Position numbers and translations under genes: made by a program. Shown piece after piece: positions 1 to 8,046 of a DNA stretch of 64,000 bases (the first letter of the stretch is position 1; every line of letters begins with the position of its first letter). Under the pieces are notes generated by a model. That model did no database searches and was not told where the DNA came from. It worked only from the letters and a program-made list of their open reading frames with translations. The DNA is from Pseudomonas sp. PH1b (GTDB taxonomy: Bacteria > Pseudomonadota > Gammaproteobacteria > Pseudomonadales > Pseudomonadaceae): assembly GCF_000633395.1 (NCBI RefSeq), contig NZ_AYMU01000001.1:124001-188000 (forward strand), in the 5' to 3' direction.

Positions 1-554
1 ACATCGGCGACAGTGTCGCGGTGTTCGCCCTGGGGCCCATCGGCCTGTGCGCGGTGGCCGGGGCCCGGCTCAAGGGCGCCACCACCATCATCGGCGTCGA
101 CACCGTGGCCGCGCGCATGAGCGTGGCCCGGGGATTGGGGGCCACCCATGTGGTGGACTTCAAGCAGGGCGACGTGGTCAAGCAGATCATGGAGCTGACC
201 GACGGGCGCGGGGTGGATGTTTCGATCGAGGCCCTGGGCACCCAGGGCACCTTCGAATCGGCGCTGCGGGTGCTGCGTCCGGGGGGCAAGCTGTCGAGCC
301 TCGGGGTCTACTCCAGCGACCTGCGCATTCCCCTGGATGCCTACGCCGCAGGCCTGGGCGACCTGAGCATCCTCAGCACCCTGTGCCCCGGTGGCAAGGA
401 GCGCATGCGCCGGCTGATGGAGGTGGTGGCCAGCGGCCAGGTGGACCTCAAGCCGCTGGTGACCCACCGCTTCAAGCTCGATGACATCGAGGCCGCCTAC
501 GAGCTGTTCGCCAGCCAGCGCGACGGCGTGATGAAGATCGCCATCACCCCTTGA
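1..554 (+). CDS. Zinc-type alcohol dehydrogenase, C-terminal part (5' end outside window)
   Basis: The reading frame is open from the first base, so the start and the catalytic zinc domain lie upstream of the window. What remains is the Rossmann cofactor domain, with the motif ALGPIGLCAV as the Gly-rich loop, IIGVD closing the second strand, and ATHVVDF and RGVDVSIEALG as family-typical segments, followed by the end of the catalytic fold. The Gly-Pro-Ile-Gly form resembles the medium-chain secondary-alcohol dehydrogenases (isopropanol or butanediol type) rather than classical GxGxxG enzymes. It would oxidise alcohols or reduce carbonyls with NAD(P)H in the cytoplasm. The substrate cannot be told from this fragment. 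A universal stress protein gene follows 89 bp downstream. Confidence 0.85.
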   Translation, partial: IGDSVAVFALGPIGLCAVAGARLKGATTIIGVDTVAARMSVARGLGATHVVDFKQGDVVKQIMELTDGRGVDVSIEALGTQGTFESALRVLRPGGKLSSLGVYSSDLRIPLDAYAAGLGDLSILSTLCPGGKERMRRLMEVVASGQVDLKPLVTHRFKLDDIEAAYELFASQRDGVMKIAITP

Positions 555-643
555 GCGCTGCCCCGGGTGGCCTTGATGCATATCAAGGCGCCCGGGCCCG
601 TCTGCCTCGACACTCAGGCCATTACCGTCCAAGGAGGTCAACC

Positions 644-1555
644 ATGAGCCAGTACCAGCGTCTGTTGCTGATTGCCGATCCCCAGCAGCACCAGTCCCCC
701 GCGGCGCGCCGCGCTGCCGCCCTGGCCAAGGCCAGCGGCGCGGCCCTGCATGCCCTGGTGTTCGTCGAACCGCCGGCGCGCACCTACCTGTGGGAAGAAC
801 ACCTGGAGGACAGCGAGCGCCAGGCCTACCTGCAACGCCATGAGCGCTGGTTGCAGGTGGAAGCCCAATGGATGCGCGAGGAGGGCGTGGACGTCACCAC
901 CCAGGTGATCTGGAGCACCCAGGTGCTCAAGGACATGCTGGACTACATCGGCGAATTCCGGCCTGACCTGCTGATCAAGGACGTGACCCTGGAATCGGCG
1001 TTGAAGCGGGTCTTCGTCACCCCTCTGGATTGCCACCTGCTGCGTGACGCGCCGGTGCCGGTGCACCTGGTCAACGACGCCCCGCACAAACTGCCCCGGC
1101 GGGTTGTCGCGGCGGTGGACCCGGCCCAGTCCGACACCCAGATCAGCGGGCTCAACGCACAGATCATCCGCACGGCCCACGCCCTGGCCCTGCAATGCGA
1201 CGCCCAGTTGCACCTGCTGTACGCCTACGACCTGACGCCGATGCTCGACGGCGTGGCGCCGGTGGCGTCCACCGCCTGGAGCGTCAACTGCCTGGATGAG
1301 CTGCGCGACTCCCTGCACAAGGAGTTCGAACGCCTTGGCGATGAACACCAGGTGCCCCAGGAATTCCGCCACTTCATCATGGGCCCGCCGGTGCCGGGCA
1401 TTGCCCAGTTCGTCGACGAGTACCTGGTGGACGTGGTGGTGATGGGCACTGTGCACCGTACCGGCTTTGGCCGGCTGATCGGCAGCACCACCGAGCGGGC
1501 GCTGTACTCGATGCCGGGGAGCATCCTGGCGGTGAAGGCCTCGGGCGGCGAGTGA
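644..1555 (+). CDS. Universal stress protein, tandem Usp domains (UspE-like)
   Basis: A cytoplasmic protein of 303 aa with two consecutive Usp folds, roughly residues 3-145 and 155-300. The second domain ends in MGTVHRTGFGRLIGSTTE, which carries the G-x2-G-x9-G-(S/T) nucleotide-binding signature. The first copy lacks a clear version, as in UspE. The frame is open upstream, but the ATG at 644 follows AAGGAGGT by 5 bases and begins a typical Usp strand (YQRLLLIAD), so it is the start chosen here. Tandem Usp proteins next to alcohol dehydrogenases are common in pseudomonads and are often induced under oxygen limitation. That regulation is inference; no Anr box was identified here. Confidence 0.9.
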   Translation: MSQYQRLLLIADPQQHQSPAARRAAALAKASGAALHALVFVEPPARTYLWEEHLEDSERQAYLQRHERWLQVEAQWMREEGVDVTTQVIWSTQVLKDMLDYIGEFRPDLLIKDVTLESALKRVFVTPLDCHLLRDAPVPVHLVNDAPHKLPRRVVAAVDPAQSDTQISGLNAQIIRTAHALALQCDAQLHLLYAYDLTPMLDGVAPVASTAWSVNCLDELRDSLHKEFERLGDEHQVPQEFRHFIMGPPVPGIAQFVDEYLVDVVVMGTVHRTGFGRLIGSTTERALYSMPGSILAVKASGGE

Positions 1556-1573
1556 GTCACGTTTCAACGGCCT

Positions 1574-1598
1574 GAAACCCGGTGTTGCACCGGGTTTC
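1574..1598. terminator. 11-bp perfect hairpin between convergent genes
   Basis: GAAACCCGGTG pairs perfectly with CACCGGGTTTC across a TTG loop, just after the Usp stop and before the end of the minus-strand small gene. Neither side has a proper U-tract (a G run follows on the plus strand), so it may be a weak bidirectional terminator or an mRNA-end stabiliser. Confidence 0.5.
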
Positions 1599-1611
1599 GC
1601 CGGGGGGGGGG

Positions 1612-1848
1612 TTACAGGTCCTTTTTCACTTCCTTGTCCACGTGGCGGTCACCCTTGTGCCGCTCCTTGTCCAGGTGCTTGGCTTCCTTGTCCACTTCCT
1701 TGCTGTCGCGCTTGGCATCCTTGTCCAGGTCGCGGTTGTCATTGCGCACGTCCTTGGCGATATCGCCTTCGGCAACCGCCAGGCCAGTATGGGCCAGCAG
1801 CCCGGCAGCCAGCAGGCTGCAGAAAAACATCGATTTGATTACGCGCAT
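1612..1848 (-). CDS. Small exported, highly charged Lys/Asp-rich protein
   Basis: A 78-aa product. Residues 1-26 form a Sec signal peptide (MRVIKSMFFCSLLAAGLLA, then AVA|EGD as the likely cleavage site). The mature part of about 52 residues is almost entirely charged, with repeating D-K-D and K-E-(V/A)-D-K units, and should be an extended or helical periplasmic polyelectrolyte. No cysteine remains after cleavage and no enzymatic motif is visible. I recognise no named family. It is convergent with the stress-protein gene and divergent from the next small exported gene. The biased composition makes sequence-based function prediction unreliable. Confidence 0.7.
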   Translation of the reverse strand: MRVIKSMFFCSLLAAGLLAHTGLAVAEGDIAKDVRNDNRDLDKDAKRDSKEVDKEAKHLDKERHKGDRHVDKEVKKDL

Positions 1849-2032
1849 GTCGGGTTTCCCTGTGGTGAAGGCCTGTCCCTCATGGACCGGCGCCTGTCAT
1901 ACATTAGTCATGAAGAAAGTGCGTCGCCAGTCGCGGGCTGGCCGCATGCCGATCTGCTGCCGGACCTTGGGGTGGCCTGGAAGACTCATGCCCATGGACT
2001 AGGCTGTTGAAAAACCAACCAGGGAGCGGGCG

Positions 2033-2272
2033 ATGAAAACACTGATGGCATTGGGGCTGTGCGGGTTGCTGATGTCTTCCATGGCGCTGGCCAAGGAAGA
2101 CCGTCGTGAATGCGAGGCCGCCCTGGAGAGGCTCAGTTGGGCAACGGAAAAGGACTTCACCGGCACTGGCCACCATGAGCACCAGCAGGCCAAGGAAGCC
2201 CGGGACGCGGGGGACTACAAAAAGTGCGCGGACCAGGCCAGCAAGGCACTGGAGCACGTGAAACAGGGTTAA
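2033..2272 (+). CDS. Small periplasmic protein with two cysteines
   Basis: A 79-aa protein with a signal peptide (MKTLMALGLCGLLMSSMALA|KE). The mature domain of about 59 residues is helical and carries two cysteines (RRECEAAL and YKKCADQA) spaced as if to form a disulfide bridging two helices. The central GTGHHEHQQ stretch is His-rich and might bind metal, which is inference only. A GGGAG ribosome binding site lies about 10 bases before the ATG. No assigned family is recognised. A small lipoprotein gene follows 48 bp downstream on the same strand, possibly in the same transcript. Confidence 0.7.
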   Translation: MKTLMALGLCGLLMSSMALAKEDRRECEAALERLSWATEKDFTGTGHHEHQQAKEARDAGDYKKCADQASKALEHVKQG

Positions 2273-2320
2273 GGGCGCTCAGCCCTCTTCAATCTGCATT
2301 GCGCCATTCAAGGACCCTCT

Positions 2321-2464
2321 ATGAAATACCTTCTCGTCATCACCTGTGTGCTGCTGTTTTCCGGTTGTCAGTATTTCAGCTATCAGAAAAGCTGTGAGGA
2401 TGATCCCGATCAACCCAGCTGCGCCGGCATGAACACTCAGGAGCCGGCTGCGCGTCATCGCTAG
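2321..2464 (+). CDS. Very small lipoprotein (47 aa)
   Basis: An ATG preceded by AAGGACC opens a 47-codon frame ending in TAG. The product starts MKYLLVITCVLLFSGC, a textbook type II signal peptide with lipobox F-S-G-C (Cys16 would be lipidated). The mature peptide of about 32 residues includes YQKSCEDDPDQPSCAG with two further cysteines. Asp is not at position +2, so outer-membrane sorting would be expected. The function is unknown. The lipobox, ribosome binding site and position behind another small exported gene support it as real. Confidence 0.65.
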   Translation: MKYLLVITCVLLFSGCQYFSYQKSCEDDPDQPSCAGMNTQEPAARHR

Positions 2465-2568
2465 CCGCGGGGCGCGGCCGGCAGGTACGGCAGCAATCAT
2501 GCGGTTTCGTCGCGCACCCAGGCGGTTCTTGTGGATCTTTTGGTCGGCCAGAGGATCAGGAAACGCTT

Positions 2569-2592
2569 CTGTAGCCGCTGCCGAGCCTGCGA
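2569..2592 (+). repeat. REP-like element, CTGTAGCCGCTGCCGAGCC type
   Basis: The same 19-base head recurs at 23002. The sequence continues into GCGACCGCAGG, which can fold back weakly. It belongs to a second, less abundant REP-like family distinct from the GTAGGAGCC type. It sits in a gene-free stretch between the small lipoprotein and the DUF6124-type leader. The remainder of 2465-2740 shows no coding signal. Confidence 0.5.
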
Positions 2593-2740
2593 CCGCAGGA
2601 TTCGTATGGGCAGAGAAGTGCTTTGAAGGTGGGGCGATTCGCTTTCTTTTGTAAGGCAAATCCGAGAAACTGCCAGCCGCTTGAATGCGCCTGGTGGGCG
2701 GGCTAGGGTGCCTGGGTCATCGCCAAATCGATGGCTCGGA

Positions 2741-2947
2741 TGTGCAAGTCCGATGGTTACCAGACGCATAAACGCTCAGTCATGCCTGAGCGTTTTCATG
2801 TTCGCCGTGTTATGGCGGCCGTGCGCGGGAGATCTTCGGATCTGCCGGGGTTCTGGTAACTCGGTCTTGCACACCCGCGTATGGCTGCCACCTTATTCGT
2901 GTGCAAGCGAACGGTGTCGGCTCCTTGTCATTACCAGGAGTTTGACC
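2741..2947 (+). promoter_or_regulatory. Structured 5' leader RNA of the DUF6124-type gene, with two alternative folds
   Basis: Seen directly: TGTGCAAG (2741-2748), CCGA (2750-2753) and GTTACCAGA (2756-2764) pair in register with CTTGCACA (2866-2873), TCGG (2861-2864) and TCTGGTAAC (2852-2860). This gives 21 base pairs with one mismatch and a 2-nt bulge, enclosing a terminator hairpin at 2770-2796. A second TGTGCAAG (2900-2907) and a second TTACCAG (2931-2937, abutting the AGGAG ribosome binding site) could pair with the same central strand instead. The two folds are mutually exclusive. Inference: a riboregulator controlling readthrough or translation of the downstream gene. The layout recalls phage C4 antisense RNA, but that identity is not established. 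ORFs extending through this region upstream of 2948 are not coding. Confidence 0.6.
2770..2796 (+). terminator. Intrinsic terminator inside the leader
   Basis: AAACGCTCAG / CTGAGCGTTT form a perfect 10-bp stem with a 6-nt loop followed by TTTT. It lies inside the loop closed by the long leader stem, 150 nt before the next start codon. It would end a short RNA of roughly 60 nt unless bypassed. Confidence 0.7.
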
Positions 2948-3331
2948 ATGAAAAAGATAGTCCCCGATCCCCCCACGTCTTATCGCGACCCTGAACTCAA
3001 GGCCGCCAACGCGACCCTGTGCGTGGCCCTGGCCCAGCAGCCGCTGGACCCCGCGCTGTTCCAGCTCAAGACCCAAGCCAAGAGCGTTGCCCCCGACTCG
3101 CTGTTCAGCGTGCGCGCAGGCATCGGCGGTGAAGAAGCCCTGGTGCATGTGGTGCTACTGCTCAAATGTGCCGAAGAGGTCTGCGATGAAATCACCCAGC
3201 AGGGCAGCGGCCTCGAGCGGGGGTTGATCTGGTCCATGGTGCATTCGGTGGAAATGGCCAGGGCAGTGGTGGAGGCGTTGCTTGACGGCAGCCCGCGGGG
3301 CGCTTTGGGGCACGGAGTGTCGGCGCGGTAG
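2948..3331 (+). CDS. DUF6124 (formerly DUF3077) family protein
   Basis: A 127-aa cytoplasmic protein starting MKKIVPDPPTSYRDPELKAA. The N-terminal MKKI-x-PDPP head followed by a predicted helical domain of about 90 residues (FSVRAGIGGEEALVHVVLLL onward) is the hallmark of this Pseudomonas family, which occurs in many copies per genome and has no known function. AGGAG lies 7 nt before the ATG. The frame continues far upstream with no suitable start. Family members are usually single genes, as here. The unusual element is the long RNA leader (see its own entry). The C-terminal tail (GSPRGALGHGVSAR) looks unstructured. Confidence 0.8.
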   Translation: MKKIVPDPPTSYRDPELKAANATLCVALAQQPLDPALFQLKTQAKSVAPDSLFSVRAGIGGEEALVHVVLLLKCAEEVCDEITQQGSGLERGLIWSMVHSVEMARAVVEALLDGSPRGALGHGVSAR

Positions 3332-3342
3332 CAGCAAATGTT

Positions 3343-3424
3343 GTAGGAGCCGGCTTGCCGGCGAAGAGGCCCATGGATGGGGCGGTGATCTTGCGGACGT
3401 CTTCGCTGGCAAGCCAGCTCCTAC
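3343..3424. repeat. REP doublet (REPIN), GTAGGAGCC type
   Basis: GTAGGAGCCGGCTTGCCGG at the left and TTCGCTGGCAAGCCAGCTCC at the right are inverted copies separated by about 36 nt, and each arm is itself palindromic. The same element occurs in five tandem copies at 29670-30170 and once near 57531. It lies 11 bp past the DUF6124-type stop codon. The rest of the gene-free stretch 3332-3658 holds only the repeated TATAAAGCCCG motif described separately. Confidence 0.9.
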
Positions 3425-3495
3425 GGGGGAGGGAACATCCCATTCCATCTTCAGGCCGCCCCGCAGCAACGGATATGCCCCCCAAAAAACCACGG

Positions 3496-3570
3496 TATAA
3501 AGCCCGGCCACCCCACTTTAGTTCCGGTCCGATCCCCAGGCCGCCGCCCCCAGGCTATAAAGCCCGCCAC
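3496..3570 (+). promoter_or_regulatory. Duplicated TATAAAGCCCG motif upstream of the DUF2946 gene
   Basis: TATAAAGCCCGGCCAC (3496-3511) and TATAAAGCCCGCCAC (3556-3570) are near-identical and exactly 60 nt apart, in an otherwise C-rich region 90-160 nt upstream of the next gene. They could be promoter or operator repeats. No known regulator is assigned. Confidence 0.35.
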
Positions 3571-3658
3571 AACCCACCCCAACCACGTCTGGCCCAATAC
3601 TTCGCCTGACCTGCAAAGGTGATTCTCCACCGCTTTTTTCGCTGTTAATCTTGCCGCC

Positions 3659-4042
3659 ATGACCCGTGCCTCCTCACACCGCCCCCACATTGCCTGGACG
3701 CTGTATTTCTGCGTGCTGTTCAACGTGTTCGTCTGCGGTCTGGGCCATGGGCAGATGGCCGGGCTGGAGCTCAATGGCGTCGGCGGGCAGTTCTGTTCCG
3801 CCATGGGCAACCCGGGCCCGGCGCTGAACGCCGACTTCAGCGATCAGGCCGCCGCCGGTGGGCTGAGCACCTTCATGTGCCCCTTGTGCTCGGCCGTGAG
3901 CCTGGGCATCGCGCTGCTGTTTTGCCTGGGCTGGATGCTGCGCCGCCAACGCCCGCCACGGCTGGGGGGCGAGCAGCGCAGCAAGGCGCCACCGCGTTGT
4001 TCCTGGCCTGCGCTCAACCCCCGGGCACCTCCTCTGGGCTGA
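3659..4042 (+). CDS. DUF2946 family membrane/exported protein
   Basis: A 127-aa protein with an N-terminal hydrophobic segment (about residues 12-30, WTLYFCVLFNVFVCGLGHG), a middle region, the family motif MCPLCSAVSLG with a C-x2-C pair (about residues 74-77), and a second membrane helix (about 79-95). DUF2946 proteins are typically encoded beside copper-related TonB receptors and PepSY proteins, and the C-x2-C pair is a plausible thiol metal ligand. Here it precedes a TonB receptor and a PepSY membrane protein on the same strand. The gap to the receptor is 118 bp and contains a hairpin, so polarity is possible. The tail after residue 98 is basic and cytoplasmic. Confidence 0.75.
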   Translation: MTRASSHRPHIAWTLYFCVLFNVFVCGLGHGQMAGLELNGVGGQFCSAMGNPGPALNADFSDQAAAGGLSTFMCPLCSAVSLGIALLFCLGWMLRRQRPPRLGGEQRSKAPPRCSWPALNPRAPPLG

Positions 4043-4051
4043 CTCGCCTTG

Positions 4052-4077
4052 GCGACCGCAGCAGGCGGTCGCGCTTT
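4052..4077 (+). terminator. Hairpin between DUF2946 and TonB receptor genes
   Basis: GCGACCGC / GCGGTCGC form a perfect 8-bp stem with an AGCAG loop, followed by GCTTTCTC. This is a weak terminator or attenuator. It would reduce readthrough from the DUF2946 gene into the receptor gene. Confidence 0.45.
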
Positions 4078-4160
4078 CTCGTCCTCCGGCAATAGCTGCG
4101 CGGTCGCTGTGGCGACGGCTGCCGGACGCTGTTCGATGATTTTTTTTCGAGTCCGAGTCC

Positions 4161-6329
4161 ATGAAGTTCCTCTATCGCTCCCCCCGTTGCGCGGCGCTGT
4201 GCTGCGCCCTGTCGTTCAATGCCCTGGCCGAATCGCCGCTGGAGTTGCCGCAGATGCGCATCAGCGCCGACGAAGAACCCAGCGTCGGCCTGCAGCTCGA
4301 TACCCAGAGCAGCACCGGCTCGCGCCTGGGCCTGACCCCGCGGGAAACCCCGGCGTCGGTCAGTGTGGTCAACCGCCAGCAGATCGAGCGCCGCGGCGCC
4401 GCCAACACTCAGGACATCCTCGCCGGCGTGCCGGGGATGAACGCCGCCTCATCCCCCGGGGTGCCGGGCTTCGTCTCCTATCGAGGCTTTTCCGGCGCGC
4501 AGATCACCCAGCTGTTCAACGGCATCAGCGTGCAGTACGACTCGATTGCCGCGCGTCCGGTGGACAGCTGGATCTACGATCGGGTCGAGGCCGTGGGCGG
4601 GCCGTCGAGCTTTCTCTATGGCGCCGGCGCCGTGGGCGGCTCGATCAACTACATCACCAAGCTGCCTTCGCGCACTGAGTCGTTCAACGAAGGGCGGGTC
4701 AGCTACGGCTCCTACGACAGCACTGAAACCTCTTTTGGTTTCAACCACGCGCTGAACCAGGGGGCAGGGCCGCGGCACTACGCGCGCTTCGACGTCAGCC
4801 ACACCACCAGCAACGGTTACGTCGACCGCGAGCAGCGCGATGCCTGGACCACGGCGTTTTCCCTGCTGACGGATTTCAACGACCAGCTGTCCCACACCCT
4901 GGCCTACGAGTACCAGGACGAAAGCGTCGACAGCCCCTACTGGGGCACTCCGGCGCTCAACCCCCTGGGCGGCAAGATGGAAGTGGACAAGAGCCGGCGC
5001 TTCGAGAACTACAACGTGCGTGACGGCCGCTACGAGCAGCGAGTGCAATGGCTGCGCTCGATCATCGATTACCAGGTCAATGACCGTACCTCCCTGCGCA
5101 ACACCCTGTACCACTACAACGCCGACCGCGAATACCGCAACCTGGAAACCTACGCCTACAACAGCGACAACACCCAGGTGAACCGCTCCGGCATCCTGCT
5201 CCAGCGCCACGCCCAGGAACTCAATGGCAATCGCTTCGAGCTGTTGCATCACAACAGCCTGTTCGGCCTGGACAGCCAGTGGTCGATGGGCGTCGACTAC
5301 AGTCACAACGTCATGAGCAACTACCCGCGCTCCCTGTCGGCCTCGGCTGGCAGTGTCGACCCGGACGACTTCGACCCGGGCAGCTTCTGGGACTTGCCGG
5401 GCATGCAGCGCGGTTTTGAAAAGAACCGCCGCAACCAGGTGGACACCTGGGCCATGTTCCTGGAAAACCGCCTGCAACTGACCGAGCGCCTGTCCCTGCT
5501 CAGCGGCCTGCGCCACGACCAGATCGACCTGCAAGTGACCAACTACCGCGCCGTCACCGAGGCCAATCCGGCGTTCTTCCAGCGCAAATACCGGCCCACC
5601 ACCGGGCGCCTGGGGCTGGTCTACGAACTGACCCCAGCGGCCAACGTCTACGTGCAATACAGCACCGCCGCCGATCCGCCGGCGGGGATCCTGACCACCG
5701 CCAGCTACGGTCAGGTACGCGACTTTGACCTCAGCACCGGCAATCAGTGGGAAGTCGGCAGCAAGTTCGATTTTCTCGATGGCCGCGGCTCGGCAACCCT
5801 GGCCGCCTACCGCATCGAACGCAAGAACCTGTCCACCGCCGACCCGAGCAATCCCGGCACAAGCCAGCCGGTGGGCCAGCAATCGTCCCGGGGCGTGGAG
5901 CTGGCCGGTTCGTTGCGGGTAACCCCCAAGCTGCTGGCCGAAGGCAACTTCGCCTATGTCGACGCCCAGTACGACGAGTTCTATGAAAACGTCGGCGGCC
6001 GTCCGGTGTCGCGCAAGGGCAACAGCCCGACCAACACCCCGGACAAGGTCGGCAACCTGTGGCTGACCTACGACCTGGCGCCGTCCTGGCAGGTGGGCAG
6101 CGATGCGCGCTACGTGTCGTCGATGTATGCCAACGCGGCCAACACCCGCTATGCGCCGGCCTACACGATCTTCGGCGCTTTCGTGGGCTATCAGCTGGAC
6201 CGCGACACACGGATTACCGGCCGGGTGCGCAACCTGACTGACCAGGTCTACGCCCGCACCACCGCGCCGACCCAGCTGTACCTGGGCGCACCACGGACTT
6301 TCGAGCTGGCGCTGCAAACGCGCTTTTAA
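4161..6329 (+). CDS. TonB-dependent outer-membrane receptor (siderophore/metal-chelate type)
   Basis: A 722-aa outer-membrane receptor. Residues 1-23 are a signal peptide (ending FNALA|ES). A possible TonB box follows near LPQMRISADEEP. The plug domain (about 55-165) has the diagnostic ETPASVSVVNRQQIERRGA and RVEAVGGPSSFLYGAGAVGG segments. The remainder is a 22-strand barrel ending in Phe (LALQTRF). It would take up a metal chelate using TonB energy. There is no N-terminal signalling (STN) domain, so unlike the FecA-type receptor at 27.2 kb it cannot signal to an ECF sigma factor. Neighbouring DUF2946 and PepSY genes suggest copper or iron. The ligand is unknown. Confidence 0.88.
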   Translation: MKFLYRSPRCAALCCALSFNALAESPLELPQMRISADEEPSVGLQLDTQSSTGSRLGLTPRETPASVSVVNRQQIERRGAANTQDILAGVPGMNAASSPGVPGFVSYRGFSGAQITQLFNGISVQYDSIAARPVDSWIYDRVEAVGGPSSFLYGAGAVGGSINYITKLPSRTESFNEGRVSYGSYDSTETSFGFNHALNQGAGPRHYARFDVSHTTSNGYVDREQRDAWTTAFSLLTDFNDQLSHTLAYEYQDESVDSPYWGTPALNPLGGKMEVDKSRRFENYNVRDGRYEQRVQWLRSIIDYQVNDRTSLRNTLYHYNADREYRNLETYAYNSDNTQVNRSGILLQRHAQELNGNRFELLHHNSLFGLDSQWSMGVDYSHNVMSNYPRSLSASAGSVDPDDFDPGSFWDLPGMQRGFEKNRRNQVDTWAMFLENRLQLTERLSLLSGLRHDQIDLQVTNYRAVTEANPAFFQRKYRPTTGRLGLVYELTPAANVYVQYSTAADPPAGILTTASYGQVRDFDLSTGNQWEVGSKFDFLDGRGSATLAAYRIERKNLSTADPSNPGTSQPVGQQSSRGVELAGSLRVTPKLLAEGNFAYVDAQYDEFYENVGGRPVSRKGNSPTNTPDKVGNLWLTYDLAPSWQVGSDARYVSSMYANAANTRYAPAYTIFGAFVGYQLDRDTRITGRVRNLTDQVYARTTAPTQLYLGAPRTFELALQTRF

Positions 6330-6372
6330 CCGAGACCGCGGGGCGCCCGATGGCGTCCCGCGCATCTGCGAG

Positions 6373-7866
6373 ATGCCTGCAATGAAGCGTTACCTGTATC
6401 TCTGGCACCGTTGGCTGGGCATCCTTGCCTGCCTGTTCATGGCCCTGTGGTTCATCTCCGGGGTGGTGATGCTGTATGTCGGCTACCCCAAGCTGACCCC
6501 GGCCGAGCACCTGGCCCACCTGCCGCCCCTGGCCCTGGATGCCAAGGGCGCCGAGCTGGCCCAGGTGCTGCAAGCCGCCGATCCCCTGCAAGCACCGTCG
6601 AGCATCCGCCTGACCACGGTGGCCGGCGAACCGCGTTACATCCTCGAGTACCCGGGAGCGCGCAAAGTCGCGGTCGAGCTGCGCAGCGGCTTGCTGGCGC
6701 TGCCCACCGACAGCGCCGAAGCCCTGGCCGCGGCCTGGCAGTTTGCCCCGGGGGTGGCGGCGCAGGATCGTGGCGCGGTGGACCAGGACCTGTGGAGCCT
6801 GTCCCGCGGGCTGGATGCCGATCGGCCCTTGCACCGGGTGGCCATCGACGATGCCGAACGGCGCCTGCTGTATGTCTCCGGGACCACCGGCGAGGTGGTG
6901 CGCGACGCCACCGCTACCGAACGCGGCTGGAACTGGATCGGTGCCTGGCTGCACTGGCTGTACCCGCTGCGGGGCATCGGCATCGATGGTGCCTGGGGGA
7001 CGATCGTCACCTACCTGGCCCTGGCCGCGACCCTGATGACTGCCCTCGGCCTGACGTTGGGCCTGTTGCGCTGGCGCTTCGGGCGGCCCTATCGCAACGG
7101 CTCGCACTCGCCCTACCAGGGGGTTGCCCGCTGGCATCACCTGGGAGGCATGGTGTTTGGGGTGCTGGCCATGACCTGGATCTTCAGTGGCCTGATGTCG
7201 ATGAACCCGTGGAACCTGTTTCGCAGTGCCCAGCCCTTGTCGGTGGCGGCCTACCAGGGCGCAATGCTCGACGCCGCGGCCTTTCCCCTGAGCGCCGCCC
7301 AGGCCCTGCAGCGCTTCGCCGATGACGGCCTGCGGGCCCGGGAGCTGGAGTGGCGGATGATCGGTGGCAACGGCTACATCATTGGTCACGACGGGGGCGG
7401 GCGCACGCGGATCCTGTCCATGGCCGGGCAGCAGGTATTGCGCCAGTTCAACCCGGACACCCTGCAACAGGCCGCCTGGGCCATTCGCCCCCAGCGGCCG
7501 ATGACCGTCCAGCTGCTGCAGGCCTACGACTTCTATTACTACGCCCGTGAACCCCACAGCATGCTGGGGCACATGCAGCAGCGCCTGCCGGTATTGCGGG
7601 TGGGTTTCGACGACCCGGCCCAGACCTGGTTGCACCTGGACCTCTACACCGGCGCCATCGTCGGGCAACTGGACCAGCCGCGGCGGGCTTCGCGCTGGCT
7701 GTTCGCCCTGCTGCACAGCTGGGACTGGCTGCCGCTGCTGGCCCATCGGCCGTTGTGGGATCTATGGATGCTGCTGTTCAGCGCCGGTGGCTTGTTGATC
7801 AGCATCAGTGGCGTGGTGTTGGGCTGGCGGCGCCTGGGGCGCACCTTGCGTTCGCGCCGGCGTTGA
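6373..7866 (+). CDS. PepSY-associated transmembrane protein (PiuB-like)
   Basis: A 497-aa inner-membrane protein. TM1 (about residues 15-36, WLGILACLFMALWFISGVVM) is followed by a periplasmic PepSY-containing loop, two central helices (about 210-235 and 255-275), a second periplasmic region and a C-terminal helix (about 460-482). Invariant His residues at membrane ends (LWHRWLG, WHHLGGM, LHSWDWLP) fit the family view that these proteins bind haem or reduce metal released from chelates. It begins 43 bp after the receptor stop, so co-transcription and a shared uptake role are likely. An alternative start at the second Met (6382) is possible. Neither start has a strong ribosome binding site. Confidence 0.85.
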   Translation: MPAMKRYLYLWHRWLGILACLFMALWFISGVVMLYVGYPKLTPAEHLAHLPPLALDAKGAELAQVLQAADPLQAPSSIRLTTVAGEPRYILEYPGARKVAVELRSGLLALPTDSAEALAAAWQFAPGVAAQDRGAVDQDLWSLSRGLDADRPLHRVAIDDAERRLLYVSGTTGEVVRDATATERGWNWIGAWLHWLYPLRGIGIDGAWGTIVTYLALAATLMTALGLTLGLLRWRFGRPYRNGSHSPYQGVARWHHLGGMVFGVLAMTWIFSGLMSMNPWNLFRSAQPLSVAAYQGAMLDAAAFPLSAAQALQRFADDGLRARELEWRMIGGNGYIIGHDGGGRTRILSMAGQQVLRQFNPDTLQQAAWAIRPQRPMTVQLLQAYDFYYYAREPHSMLGHMQQRLPVLRVGFDDPAQTWLHLDLYTGAIVGQLDQPRRASRWLFALLHSWDWLPLLAHRPLWDLWMLLFSAGGLLISISGVVLGWRRLGRTLRSRRR

Positions 7867-8046
7867 GCACAGGCCGGCGATCCATGGACCAGGCCGCCAG
7901 AGCTGCTGCATCGGGGCAGGGCCCCGGGCAATGACCGAGATCATGCTTTTGCGCAGGCAGGATCAATTTAAGCCACCGGCCCGGGCCTTCGCGGTGATAA
8001 TGCACGCCAGCCCACTCTCTTTCAGCCACCGGAGCCCGTCGCGCCC

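Noticed and set aside
2681..2947. N-terminal extension of the DUF6124-type ORF upstream of 2948
   Set aside because: The translation is Arg/Ser/Cys-rich and unlike the family, it begins at TTG without a ribosome binding site, and the DNA is explained by the structured leader.
4449..6365. 638-codon open frame on the minus strand
   Set aside because: Antisense to the TonB receptor; no recognisable domain and a composition typical of a shadow frame.
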